From Mucilaginibacter aquaedulcis (lineage in GTDB: Bacteria > Bacteroidota > Bacteroidia > Sphingobacteriales > Sphingobacteriaceae): a DNA stretch of 64,000 nucleotides. The notes beneath the pieces were generated by a model. It ran no database searches. It had not been told where the DNA came from and worked only from the letters and a program-made list of their open reading frames with translations. The translations under genes were made by a program, and so were the position numbers. Every line of letters begins with the position of its first letter. Positions within the stretch are counted from its first letter, which is position 1. The stretch spans positions 357,548 to 421,547 of the forward strand of contig NZ_JAUFPR010000004.1 in assembly GCF_030409325.1 (NCBI RefSeq). The letters are read 5' to 3'. Below, in pieces: positions 17,346-26,256 of this stretch.

Positions 17346-18596
17346 TTAGCTTCTTTCTTCCCATATCATACACAGGTGCAATATTGTTTCAACAGCCTTT
17401 TGCATATCCTGTACAGATACCCATTCCTGTTTACTATGAAACGCATGTTCGCCCGCGAAAATATTAGGACATGGCAATCCCATAAATGATAGCCTTGAGC
17501 CATCGGTACCGCCCCTTATACTGCAAAGTTTGGCAGTTAAACCGGTACGGTTAATGGCTTCCATAGCGTAGTCAACAATTTGTGGGTGCTTATCCAATAC
17601 GTTTTTCATGTTGCGGTATTGCTCACTTATGGCCAGTGTATAGGTTGATGCCGGATATTTTTTTAACACATCATCAGCTGTTTTACGAATCACATTGGCA
17701 TGGCCACTTAACTTTTGTTCGTCAAAATCTCTAAGAATAAAATCAATAGTGGCCGTTTCTACATGGCCCTCTATACCTACCGGATGTATAAAGCCTTCCA
17801 TTCCTTCAGTATGCTCAGGAGATAATTCATCAGGGAGCGCGGCTATTATTTCACCGGCAATTTTGATGGCGCTTTCCATTTTGCCTTTAGCAAAGCCCGG
17901 GTGTGAGCTAACGCCCTGTATGGTTAATCTTGCTCCATCTGCAGAAAATGTTTCATTTTCCATATTACCCGCGCTCTCACCATCCATTGTATAACCGGCA
18001 AATGCACCAAGTTTGGCAATATCTACATGATCAACACCATGGCCCACTTCCTCATCAGGCGTAAATAATATCCTGATGGTACCATGTTTTATTTCTGGAT
18101 GATTGATGAGCTGGTAACAGGCATCCATAATTTCGGCAACACCTGCCTTGTTATCTGCACCAAGTAATGTGGTACCGCTGGCGGTTATAACGTCGTTACC
18201 TAATTGGTTTTTAAGGTCGGCATGATCAGCCAGTTTAATTATCTGTGTAGTGTCATCCGGCAATACAATATCCTGACCCTGGTAATTTTTGTGGATAATC
18301 GGCTTAACATTTTTTCCGCTACAATCAGGTGCCGTATCCATATGTGAACAAAAGCAAATTACAGGCACTTGCTTATCGCTATTGGCTGGTATAGTGGCAT
18401 ATACATAACCATACTCATCCATATGAGCATCAGCCACACCTATTGCCAGCAGTTCATTAACCAGTAATATGGCCAAATCTTTTTGTTTTTCTGTTGATGG
18501 AAATGAAACAGAAGAGGGGTCTGATTGCGTATCAATGGTAACGTAACGCAAAAAGCGCTCGGTTACGGTAAAGCTTAGTGATGAATTGAGATTCAT
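17346..18596 (-). CDS. pepT: Peptidase T (tripeptidase)
   Basis: About 416 residues from the ATG at 18596; the upstream extension lacks family similarity and is unlikely to be translated. M20B metallopeptidase that releases the N-terminal residue from tripeptides in the cytoplasm. Metal-binding signatures are present: SHMDTAPD, GADNKAG and the catalytic pair in PDEEVGHG. The C-terminal RGGTDGS motif is typical of PepT. Confidence 0.94.
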   Translation of the reverse strand: MNLNSSLSFTVTERFLRYVTIDTQSDPSSVSFPSTEKQKDLAILLVNELLAIGVADAHMDEYGYVYATIPANSDKQVPVICFCSHMDTAPDCSGKNVKPIIHKNYQGQDIVLPDDTTQIIKLADHADLKNQLGNDVITASGTTLLGADNKAGVAEIMDACYQLINHPEIKHGTIRILFTPDEEVGHGVDHVDIAKLGAFAGYTMDGESAGNMENETFSADGARLTIQGVSSHPGFAKGKMESAIKIAGEIIAALPDELSPEHTEGMEGFIHPVGIEGHVETATIDFILRDFDEQKLSGHANVIRKTADDVLKKYPASTYTLAISEQYRNMKNVLDKHPQIVDYAMEAINRTGLTAKLCSIRGGTDGSRLSFMGLPCPNIFAGEHAFHSKQEWVSVQDMQKAVETILHLCMIWEERS

Positions 18597-18672
18597 AATG
18601 GTAATATTATTAAAACTGTAAGATGCAGGCATCTCACCGGTTTCATTTGTAAATATTGATTAAAATTTAGCT

Positions 18673-19419
18673 TTGAAAAAATTTATTCTGTTTTTTATAC
18701 TGGCATTTGCCTCCATTGCTGTAAAAGCACAAAGCGGTTATAACTATTATGAATGGGGCTGGGGCGGCGGAGTAGGCTATGGAAAGGCTTATGCCGATAC
18801 AAAAAGACAGGATTACCATCCGATATTTAACCTTAATATCGCCTATAACTACAACCCATACCTCCCTATAGCGCTTGAACTGCAGTTTGGTACTCTCTCC
18901 GGCGGTGGCCGTACCCGCGATAAGGATCGATTTGGGCGCATCTACAAAAATGCATACAAAGCCCTGATCTTACATGGTGACCAGCAAATGGGCGACCTGT
19001 TTGACTACTCGGATAATGGTGTATTAAACATACTTAAAAACTTTTATATTGGTACGGGTATAGGCGCTGTATCAAATAATATGAAAGACATACAGCGTAC
19101 TAATTTATATGCTGAAAATGACGTTATCGGATCACTCGAGGGTTTTCAGGGGAAAGATAAAAGTATCAACTTCCTGATACCGCTAAGGGTGGGTTATGAA
19201 TTTAAAATTTATGATGATTATGACCAGGTAGGTTATACCATAACTATTGGCTACGAGCATAATTATACCTTTGGTGAAGGTTTGGATGGCTATAATGACA
19301 ATCCAGGGAAATTTAAAAATAATGCTCCCGATCAGTATGCACATTTTACCATTGGTTTTCGGTACAATTTTGGTAATACCGTATCATATAATAAATTGGT
19401 AAGAAATTTTAGATTTTGA
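18673..19419 (+). CDS. Outer-membrane beta-barrel protein
   Basis: A 248-residue protein starting at TTG with a signal peptide ending VKAQ. The mature part is rich in alternating aromatic/polar strands (for example YNYYEWGWGGGVGYGKAY, LNIAYNYNPYLPIALELQFG) and ends in FRYNFGNTVSYNKLVRNFRF, so it resembles small OmpA/OmpW-like barrels. The stop overlaps the next gene's TTG start (TTGA). The function is unknown. Confidence 0.75.
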   Translation: MKKFILFFILAFASIAVKAQSGYNYYEWGWGGGVGYGKAYADTKRQDYHPIFNLNIAYNYNPYLPIALELQFGTLSGGGRTRDKDRFGRIYKNAYKALILHGDQQMGDLFDYSDNGVLNILKNFYIGTGIGAVSNNMKDIQRTNLYAENDVIGSLEGFQGKDKSINFLIPLRVGYEFKIYDDYDQVGYTITIGYEHNYTFGEGLDGYNDNPGKFKNNAPDQYAHFTIGFRYNFGNTVSYNKLVRNFRF

Positions 19420-19781
19420 ACATAGAAGAATTACGTGATTATTGCCTGCAAAAACCAGGAGCCGCCGAAAGTTTTCCTTTTGGTGAGGAGACCTTAGTTT
19501 TTAAGGTTGGCGGTAAAATATTTTTATTGACCAGCTTGGACAGGGGCAACAGCTTTAACGCTAAATGCGACCCAGAATTGGCGGTTGACCTGCGTGAGCG
19601 TCACCCTGAAGTACAACCAGGTTACCATATGAACAAAAAAATGTGGAACACTATTGCTATGGACGGCTCTTTAACCCGCAAGCAACTTTGCGATATGATA
19701 GATCACTCCTATGACCTGGTAGTTAAAGGCCTGCCTAAAAAACTACAGGCCGAAATTGATGAGCTAAAAGATCAACAGTAA
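19416..19781 (+). CDS. MmcQ/YjbR-family protein
   Basis: A 121-residue cytoplasmic protein with YjbR signatures: an N-terminal CLQKPGAAESFPFGEETLVFKV and the C-terminal YHMNKKMWNTIAM. The double-wing fold of this family resembles DNA-binding proteins, but its role is not established. The TTG start overlaps the preceding stop by 4 nt, which argues for coupled translation. Confidence 0.85.
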   Translation: MNIEELRDYCLQKPGAAESFPFGEETLVFKVGGKIFLLTSLDRGNSFNAKCDPELAVDLRERHPEVQPGYHMNKKMWNTIAMDGSLTRKQLCDMIDHSYDLVVKGLPKKLQAEIDELKDQQ

Positions 19782-19845
19782 AAATACCCTTACACAGCCG
19801 CCTGCTTCTTATTCTTAACCCTATATTTGGGCTACAACACGTTTC

Positions 19846-21591
19846 ATGAAAATATTTCTATCGGCCCTATTCATTTCTTTTATCAGCTTGCAGGCAAAAG
19901 CGCAGTTAACACCCTTTGAACTTCATAAGGATAAAAATTATACAGCAACATATGCCCAGGTAATTGATTATTACCAAAAGCTGGGTAAACAGTATCCGCA
20001 GCAAATGAAACTGCTCAACTACGGCATGACAGATGTTGGCAAACCGCTCACCCTGATCGTGTTATCGCATGATAATGTTTTTGATACTTCACTTATCAAA
20101 AAACAAAACAAACGGGTGCTGCTCATCAACAACGGTATACACCCCGGCGAGCCCGAAGGCATTGATGCCAGTATGATGCTGGTGCGCGACCTGCTCAAAA
20201 AAAACCTGTTGCCTAAGGATGTCGTGATCTGCCTGATCGCTTTATACAATATTGATGGCAGCCTTAACCGCGGTTTGAGCCGGTTAAGCCAGAACGGCCC
20301 GGAGGCTTATGGTTTCAGGGGCAATTACCGGAACCTTGATCTTAACCGCGATTTTATAAAAGCCGACAGCCGCAACGCGCTTGCCTTTGAACAGATCCTT
20401 AACACCTGGAAACCCGAGATATTTTTAGACAATCATACCAGCGACGGTGCCGACTATCAGTATGTAATGACGCTGATTGAAACCCAGAAAGAAAAACAAA
20501 ACCCCATACTGGCAAACTATACTACAAAAACGCTTACCCCCTACCTGTACAGCCATATGAAAAAAAGTGGCTACGAAATGATCCCTTACGGTGCGGGAGA
20601 AGAGGGTTTACCAGACTCGGGAATCGTTAGCTTTTTGGAAACTCCGCGTTTTGCCACCGGCTTTACTGCCCAGCATAACATCATCAGTTATATTACTGAA
20701 ACACATATGCTTAAACCTTTTGATAAAAGAGTTTATGCTACGTACGATTTTATGCAGCACCTGATTGATATTAACCAGCGTGACGCTAAACTTATTGGTG
20801 AGCTTAAACAAAAAACCGACGAACAGGTGGCCCAACAAAAAACCTTCGCCTTAAACTGGGAGGTGAACCGGGAGGCTATAGATACCATTACCTTTAAAGG
20901 TTACAGTGCAGAATATAAAACCAGCGAGGTAAGTGGCCTAAAGCGTTTATATTACGACCGTAACAAGCCCTACTCCAAAACCATCAAATACTGGAACACC
21001 TATAAGGTTACCGCCACTGCTGATAAGCCTGTGGCTTACATTATTCCGCAGGCCTGGGGAAAGGTTATTGACCTGTTTAGGCTTAACGGTGTGAAACTTA
21101 AACAACTAACGCATGATACTACGTTAACCCTTCAGATGTATTACATTGCTGACTATAAAACTTCACAAAGGCCTTATGAGGGGCATTACCCACACACTGG
21201 CGTTAAGTTAAATCCGGTTGATATGCCTGTTAAGTTTTACAGCGGCGACTATGTGGTATACACAAATCAGCCAATTAATCGCTACATTGTAGAAACTTTG
21301 GAGCCGCAAGGGGTCGATTCGTTTTTTGCCTGGAACTTTTTTGATTCGATGCTGAGCGAAAAGGAGCATTATTCCGACTATGTTTTTGAAGATATGGCCG
21401 CCGATATGCTCAAAAAAGACCCGGAGCTACGGAAAAAGCTGGATGATGCCAAAAGCAAAGATCCAAAACTGGCCGGCAACGCCGATGCGCAGCTGTTTTT
21501 TGTTTACCGCAATTCGGCGTATTTTGAAAAAACTTTTATGCGCTACCCGGTTGGCAGATTGTTAACAGATACTAAACTTGACTTAAAATAA
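19846..21591 (+). CDS. Secreted M14-family zinc carboxypeptidase
   Basis: 581 residues with a signal peptide (MKIFLSALFISFISLQAKAQ). The M14 catalytic domain covers about residues 30-300: HPGEPEG near 99 supplies the first His and Glu ligands, RNLDLNRDF the substrate-binding Arg, and LDNHTSDGADY near 195 the third ligand. The remaining 280 residues are an uncharacterised C-terminal region. A possible -7 box TATATTTG lies at 19822-19829. The rhomboid gene follows immediately, so the two form an operon. Confidence 0.88.
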   Translation: MKIFLSALFISFISLQAKAQLTPFELHKDKNYTATYAQVIDYYQKLGKQYPQQMKLLNYGMTDVGKPLTLIVLSHDNVFDTSLIKKQNKRVLLINNGIHPGEPEGIDASMMLVRDLLKKNLLPKDVVICLIALYNIDGSLNRGLSRLSQNGPEAYGFRGNYRNLDLNRDFIKADSRNALAFEQILNTWKPEIFLDNHTSDGADYQYVMTLIETQKEKQNPILANYTTKTLTPYLYSHMKKSGYEMIPYGAGEEGLPDSGIVSFLETPRFATGFTAQHNIISYITETHMLKPFDKRVYATYDFMQHLIDINQRDAKLIGELKQKTDEQVAQQKTFALNWEVNREAIDTITFKGYSAEYKTSEVSGLKRLYYDRNKPYSKTIKYWNTYKVTATADKPVAYIIPQAWGKVIDLFRLNGVKLKQLTHDTTLTLQMYYIADYKTSQRPYEGHYPHTGVKLNPVDMPVKFYSGDYVVYTNQPINRYIVETLEPQGVDSFFAWNFFDSMLSEKEHYSDYVFEDMAADMLKKDPELRKKLDDAKSKDPKLAGNADAQLFFVYRNSAYFEKTFMRYPVGRLLTDTKLDLK

Positions 21592-22221
21592 ATGGAATAC
21601 CTACTACTGGCTCCTGTAGCCTCAATCATATTTGTAATAACAATTATCACTTCCTTAATAGCATTCTCCAACCAGGAACTTTTTGGCAAAATGATGCTGC
21701 ACCCCTACAGTGTTTCGCGCGGGCGGTATGTGTACACCGTAATCACCAGTGGTTTTATTCACCGCGATTGGATGCACTTGTTTTTTAACATGCTGTCGTA
21801 CTATTTTTTCGCCTTTCAGCTGGAGCCTCTTTTGGGGCACTGGCAGTTTGGGGTGTTATATATGGTAAGCCTTGTATTGAGCGATATGCCATCAGTACTC
21901 AAGCATAAAGAAAACTACAACTATTACAGCCTTGGCGCATCAGGAGCGGTGAGTGCCGTTATTTTCAGCGCTATTCTGTACAACCCTTTAAGCCAAATGA
22001 TGATCCTGCCTATCCCGATACCTATCCCTGCCGTTTTGTTTGGGGTACTGTATTTGGTTTATTGCAGCTACGCCTCCAAATACTCCCGAGATCAGATCAA
22101 TCATGATGCACACTTGTATGGAGCGCTTAGCGGGTTGATGATCACCATTATTTTTCACCCGGGTATTTTACCTGGCTTTTTGCAGCAAATTATCGAGCGA
22201 GTTCAATCTCTTCTGCACTAA
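21592..22221 (+). CDS. Rhomboid-family intramembrane serine protease
   Basis: A 209-residue protein with six hydrophobic segments. The catalytic Ser lies in GASGAVSAV (about 118) and the catalytic His in HDAHLYGALSG (about 173). HRDWMHLFFNML is the conserved loop and second-helix motif. It starts immediately after the M14 stop codon. The 3' end overlaps the convergent neighbour by 32 nt. Confidence 0.9.
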   Translation: MEYLLLAPVASIIFVITIITSLIAFSNQELFGKMMLHPYSVSRGRYVYTVITSGFIHRDWMHLFFNMLSYYFFAFQLEPLLGHWQFGVLYMVSLVLSDMPSVLKHKENYNYYSLGASGAVSAVIFSAILYNPLSQMMILPIPIPIPAVLFGVLYLVYCSYASKYSRDQINHDAHLYGALSGLMITIIFHPGILPGFLQQIIERVQSLLH

Positions 22222-23179
22222 TAACGCTGCCATCGGCCTTAAATAAAAAGCTCATCGGCTCTTCCGGGTTCTTGATGATCTCGAAAAGGAGGAAGCCCCA
22301 GTTTTTCCAGAAGTTTTCAAGCACCTGCCCGTAAACCTTAGTTACCCAATCGTCAAACAAAGGTTTGCTGCTGGTGCCGCGCAATGGCATAGCCTCCAGA
22401 TAAATGGTATCTTCAACAGGTAATATATTAAACTCGGGCAGGCGGTTAAATAGGTAGGCCGAATAAAAAAAGCGGGCGTTGAGCTCCTCAAACTGTATGG
22501 GGTGCAGCTTTTGGCCTTTAATTTTATCAAGCACTTCTTTATGGTAGCTGGCATTGGCGCCATTATCCTGCAGGCAAATAATCAGTCCGAAATCTTTTAT
22601 TCTTAACGAAAAAGTAAGCGTATTGATCTCATCGCGGTAGCCAAAAATATCATCGGCATTATCAACCTTAAACAAAACCAAACTAAAGGGTTTAAACCCA
22701 TCAAACTCGATAGGCAGGTTTAAGCTTTGCAGCATCAAATGCAGGTGGCTGAATTTATGGATAATAGCCTGCGACATATTGAACTCCTCGCCCTGTGAAT
22801 GCTGCAATTTTATGCCTGATTGTATCTCGTTAAATATAATGCCATAAAGCAGTTTACCTGCCCATTGAAAAAGCTTCTTCTCATCCAATTCTTTTACAGC
22901 CTCATATCCGGTATCAAAGGCGGCAGCTATTTCAGTTTCCAGTGGTTCCAGAAACTGTTCATTTACCGCGGCTGCACAAGGTATTTTCAGGTCTTTGTAA
23001 GTGGCCATACTCTCGTCGAGCAATTTAAAGGGCTGGTCTTCCAGGTGGTAACGGCTCATGAGCCATTGAGGAAAAACCTGTATCTTTTCTTCTTCAGAAT
23101 TTAAAGCCTGACCGGTAAGGAAGCATTTACTGTTGCTGAAATTAAAACGCTCGAACGGTGAATAAATTTGTGCCGACAT
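22190..23179 (-). CDS. Conserved-looking cytoplasmic protein of unknown function
   Basis: A 329-residue protein without a signal peptide or membrane segments. No family was recognised. It begins MSAQIYSPFERFNFSNSKCF and has a mixed alpha/beta composition with many aromatic residues. Its last 11 codons overlap the end of the rhomboid gene on the other strand. A codon pattern typical of its neighbours and the absence of a better frame support it as a real gene. Confidence 0.65.
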   Translation of the reverse strand: MSAQIYSPFERFNFSNSKCFLTGQALNSEEEKIQVFPQWLMSRYHLEDQPFKLLDESMATYKDLKIPCAAAVNEQFLEPLETEIAAAFDTGYEAVKELDEKKLFQWAGKLLYGIIFNEIQSGIKLQHSQGEEFNMSQAIIHKFSHLHLMLQSLNLPIEFDGFKPFSLVLFKVDNADDIFGYRDEINTLTFSLRIKDFGLIICLQDNGANASYHKEVLDKIKGQKLHPIQFEELNARFFYSAYLFNRLPEFNILPVEDTIYLEAMPLRGTSSKPLFDDWVTKVYGQVLENFWKNWGFLLFEIIKNPEEPMSFLFKADGSVISAEEIELAR

Positions 23180-23199
23180 GCCGGCAAAGATAAGCAGGA

Positions 23200-23310
23200 A
23201 TACAGATGTGCAAATATGTGGATGTGCGGATATGCCGTTTTTTTACTTAAAGCTGTATTTACAAAATTTTTGATATCATCAGCATAGCTGAAATCTGCAT
23301 ATTTGCACAA
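23200..23310. repeat. Degenerate TGCAGAT/ATGTGC-type intergenic repeats
   Basis: The divergent gap before the epimerase holds repeated imperfect units such as CAGATGTGCAAATATGTGGA and AATCTGCATATTTGCACA. The same vocabulary appears at 5863-5880 and 10804-10835, so it is a dispersed intergenic repeat rather than a gene. Confidence 0.4.
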
Positions 23311-23335
23311 CTGAAACTTTAGCTTTGGCTTTAAC

Positions 23336-24346
23336 ATGGAACTCACATATCAACCTTTTGAACTGCAATTAAAGCACGCTTTTACTATTGCCAAATTTTC
23401 GCGCACTTCTACCCCTATCATGCTGGTGCAAATTAAGCATGAAGGCGTAACCGGTTATGGTGAGGCTTCCATGGTGCCCTACATGGGCGAGAGCCACCAA
23501 ACCGCTGCCGATTTTTTGAGCAAGGTTGATATTAACCAATTCAGCTACCCGATTGATTTTGGCGCGGTGATCAGCTATCTTGATAGTATTGCCCCGGGAA
23601 ACCCGGCTATCAAAGCTGCTATTGATATTGCCCTGCATGATCTGGATGGCAAAATAAAACAACAGCCCTGCTGGCAACTACTGGGCAGCACCCCTGCCCT
23701 CATGCCTGTGACCAGCTTTACCATTGGCATTGATACGCCTGAAATGATCATTAAAAAAGTAAAGGAGGCCGAAGGTTTTAAAGTTATAAAAGTTAAGCTT
23801 GGCCGCGATACTGATAAGGAACTCATCAGCACCATACGCTCAGTTACCGATGTACCGCTTTATGTAGATGCTAACCAGGGTTGGACAGACCTGCAACAGA
23901 GCCTTGACATGACCTACTGGCTGCAGGAACAAGGCGTACAACTGATTGAGCAACCCATGCTTAAAACCGATCCTGACAGCAATGCCTGGCTTACCGAACG
24001 CAGCCCCATCCCTATTATTGGCGATGAATCTGTACAGCGTTTTGAGGATGTGGATAAGGCTAAGGGCGTTTATACAGGCATTAATATTAAACTGATGAAA
24101 TCGGCAGGCATATATGAAGCCACCCGTATGATCAAACGTGCTCGTGAGCTCGACTTAAAGATCATGATAGGCTGCATGACTGAAACCAGCTGCGCCGCCC
24201 TCGCGGGCCTGGCCCTTGCCCCCCAATGCGACTGGGTTGACCTCGACGGCCCCTTTCTGGTAAGCAACAACCCCTATCAAATGCCCGATTTTGCCGATGG
24301 CAAGTATATTTTGAACAATGATGCGGGGCTTGGGGTGAGGGTGTAA
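23336..24346 (+). CDS. Dipeptide epimerase (L-Ala-D/L-Glu epimerase type)
   Basis: A 336-residue enolase-superfamily enzyme of the MLE subgroup. It has the catalytic lysine motif IKVKLG (about 140), the metal ligands in DANQGW (about 179), IEQP (about 204) and GDES (about 228), the second Lys in INIKLMKSAG and the IGCMTETS end motif. Such enzymes epimerise dipeptides like L-Ala-D-Glu during murein peptide recycling. An LD-carboxypeptidase at the window end would act on related peptides. Exact dipeptide preference is not fixed. Confidence 0.9.
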   Translation: MELTYQPFELQLKHAFTIAKFSRTSTPIMLVQIKHEGVTGYGEASMVPYMGESHQTAADFLSKVDINQFSYPIDFGAVISYLDSIAPGNPAIKAAIDIALHDLDGKIKQQPCWQLLGSTPALMPVTSFTIGIDTPEMIIKKVKEAEGFKVIKVKLGRDTDKELISTIRSVTDVPLYVDANQGWTDLQQSLDMTYWLQEQGVQLIEQPMLKTDPDSNAWLTERSPIPIIGDESVQRFEDVDKAKGVYTGINIKLMKSAGIYEATRMIKRARELDLKIMIGCMTETSCAALAGLALAPQCDWVDLDGPFLVSNNPYQMPDFADGKYILNNDAGLGVRV

Positions 24347-24350
24347 TACA

Positions 24351-24386
24351 AAAAAGGTCGCACATCTTACGATGTGCGGCCTTTTT
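24351..24386. terminator. Bidirectional terminator between epimerase and hydrolase genes
   Basis: AAAAAGGTCGCACATC and GATGTGCGGCCTTTTT form a 16-bp stem (one mismatch) with a TTAC loop. A-run and T-run on the two flanks allow termination in both directions between the convergent genes. Confidence 0.8.
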
Positions 24387-24406
24387 AACAAACTATTTAC
24401 CTAAAA

Positions 24407-25204
24407 TTATTTTGTTTCACCTGCTTTGGTTGCTGCTTCGATGATTACTTTGGCAACGGCATCAGGGTGTGATATGAATACTACGTGGCTTGATTTTATC
24501 TCGGTTACTTTTGAGCCGGCCCGTTTGTACATGTTACGTTCAATATCAGGGTTAATGGCTTTATCTTCGGTGGCTACTACAGCATAGCTTGGTTTAGTTT
24601 TCCAGGCTGCTTGTGTTATTGGAGCTACGAAACCTTGTGCAGCTATTGGGCCTTGTGAGGCATACATAAAGTCAGCTTCTTCTTTGCTCAGGTCGGCGGC
24701 AAAACCGGCGTGGAATTTTTCTTTACTGAAATAAACAAAACCTTTATCATCCGGAGGCAAAATCCCATTTTCCGGTGCAGCAGGTAATGATTGTACCAGT
24801 TTCAAGGTTGTTTCGCCATTATCGGGTGCAAAGGCAGCTACGTAAACCAGGGCTACAACTTTTGGATTATTACCAGCTTCAGTAATTACGGTACCGCCCC
24901 ATGAGTGGCCAACTAAAATTACCGGGCCATCTTGTTTATCAATGGTGCGGTTAGCGGCATCAACGTCGTCTTTAAGTGATGTTAAAGGGTTTTGTACCAC
25001 AGATACATTATAGCCTTTTTTGGTTAGTATATCATATAATCCTTTAAAGCCAGAACCATCGGCAAAGGCGCCATGTACCAATACTATATTTTTTACCGGT
25101 GCCTGAGCCTCAACTTTTACTGTTGAGCCAATAATAGTTGATAAAATAATTGCTGAAGCAGCTAAGCCTGCTTTTAACCTGTTTTTTAGTGATTGAGTTT
25201 TCAT
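24407..25204 (-). CDS. Exported alpha/beta hydrolase
   Basis: A 265-residue protein with a signal peptide ending VEAQA. The oxyanion strand IVLVHGAFADGSGF and the nucleophile elbow GHSWGG (Ser about 102) define the alpha/beta-hydrolase fold; the C-terminal SSHVVFISHPDAV supplies the catalytic His. It resembles secreted esterase-like proteins. The substrate is unknown. An AraC regulator 96 nt upstream on the same strand may control it. Confidence 0.85.
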   Translation of the reverse strand: MKTQSLKNRLKAGLAASAIILSTIIGSTVKVEAQAPVKNIVLVHGAFADGSGFKGLYDILTKKGYNVSVVQNPLTSLKDDVDAANRTIDKQDGPVILVGHSWGGTVITEAGNNPKVVALVYVAAFAPDNGETTLKLVQSLPAAPENGILPPDDKGFVYFSKEKFHAGFAADLSKEEADFMYASQGPIAAQGFVAPITQAAWKTKPSYAVVATEDKAINPDIERNMYKRAGSKVTEIKSSHVVFISHPDAVAKVIIEAATKAGETK

Positions 25205-25300
25205 GTTTGTATATGTTAAATTTTGATGTGTGAATTAACATTACAAAGGTGCAGCAACTTTCAATTCTGCGGAATGGGTATACTTCCCGACCGCTTGTAA

Positions 25301-26161
25301 TTATTTCCCTAACACGGCTACTCCTTTATTATTCCTGAACTCGGTTGGCGAAAAAGAGGTATGTTTTTTAAAAAAGTTGCTAAAATAGGCTGCATCATCA
25401 AACCCGAGTTCGTAGGTAATTTGCTTGGCCGATTTATCGGTATAAAACAATAAACGTTTCGCTTCTATCAGTATCCTTTCCTGAATAATCTGGATAGGTG
25501 TTTTATAATTATATAAGGCAAAAAGATTTGACAGCGTTTTTGGCGATTTATTTAACCGCCCGGCATAATAGCTTACGCTGTGCTGCGTATGAAAATTCAT
25601 TTCGACCAGCAAGTTGAATTTCCTAAGAATATGAAATCTATCGTCGTTCAGTTTTACATCTGGAAATTTACCTGCCCGGGCCAATTTGGTTACCATGGTG
25701 ATGAGGCGCTTCAGTAACATGATCAGCATATCATTCTGAATATCGTCGTTGGTTTTCAGCTCCTCAATAAATATGTCCAGTAGTATTTGCAGCCTCCTGC
25801 GTGTTTCTTCGTCCAGGTCAATGAAAATATGATCATTCATCCCGAATAAAAACCCCACACAACTAACTTCAGCGTCATGATCAACAATGCAATAAAACTC
25901 GCGGTTAAACTGCCAGGCCACAATATCAGCCGGTCGTTCAAAATAAAACGACTGGTTATACATCAATGGCAGTATGGTATGTGGCATCAGGTCATACGGC
26001 GTACCATCAATAGTTACCGTTTGCATTTCACCGCGGTTCCAGGCTATGGTAAAGTATTTATAATCGTAATCGCGGGTATAAAACAAGCGATCAAAATGCG
26101 TTTCGTTATTAAGCAGCAGCAGATCACCGCCCGTGTTTTGGTCTGATACCGATAGTTTCAT
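25301..26161 (-). CDS. AraC-family transcriptional regulator
   Basis: A 286-residue regulator. An N-terminal sensor-like domain (about 1-170) is followed by two C-terminal HTH motifs, with the signature ITYELGFDDAAYFSNFFKKHTSFSPTEFR near residues 250-280. It is located immediately upstream of the secreted hydrolase, its most likely target. The ligand is unknown. Confidence 0.88.
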   Translation of the reverse strand: MKLSVSDQNTGGDLLLLNNETHFDRLFYTRDYDYKYFTIAWNRGEMQTVTIDGTPYDLMPHTILPLMYNQSFYFERPADIVAWQFNREFYCIVDHDAEVSCVGFLFGMNDHIFIDLDEETRRRLQILLDIFIEELKTNDDIQNDMLIMLLKRLITMVTKLARAGKFPDVKLNDDRFHILRKFNLLVEMNFHTQHSVSYYAGRLNKSPKTLSNLFALYNYKTPIQIIQERILIEAKRLLFYTDKSAKQITYELGFDDAAYFSNFFKKHTSFSPTEFRNNKGVAVLGK

Positions 26162-26256
26162 TACGATGATAAAGATATTACAAAATCACCGCATGCTGTA
26201 AGCATAGCAAAAACAGGCTCTTAGTTTTACTTTTCTATAACTTTTGAGCCATTAAT

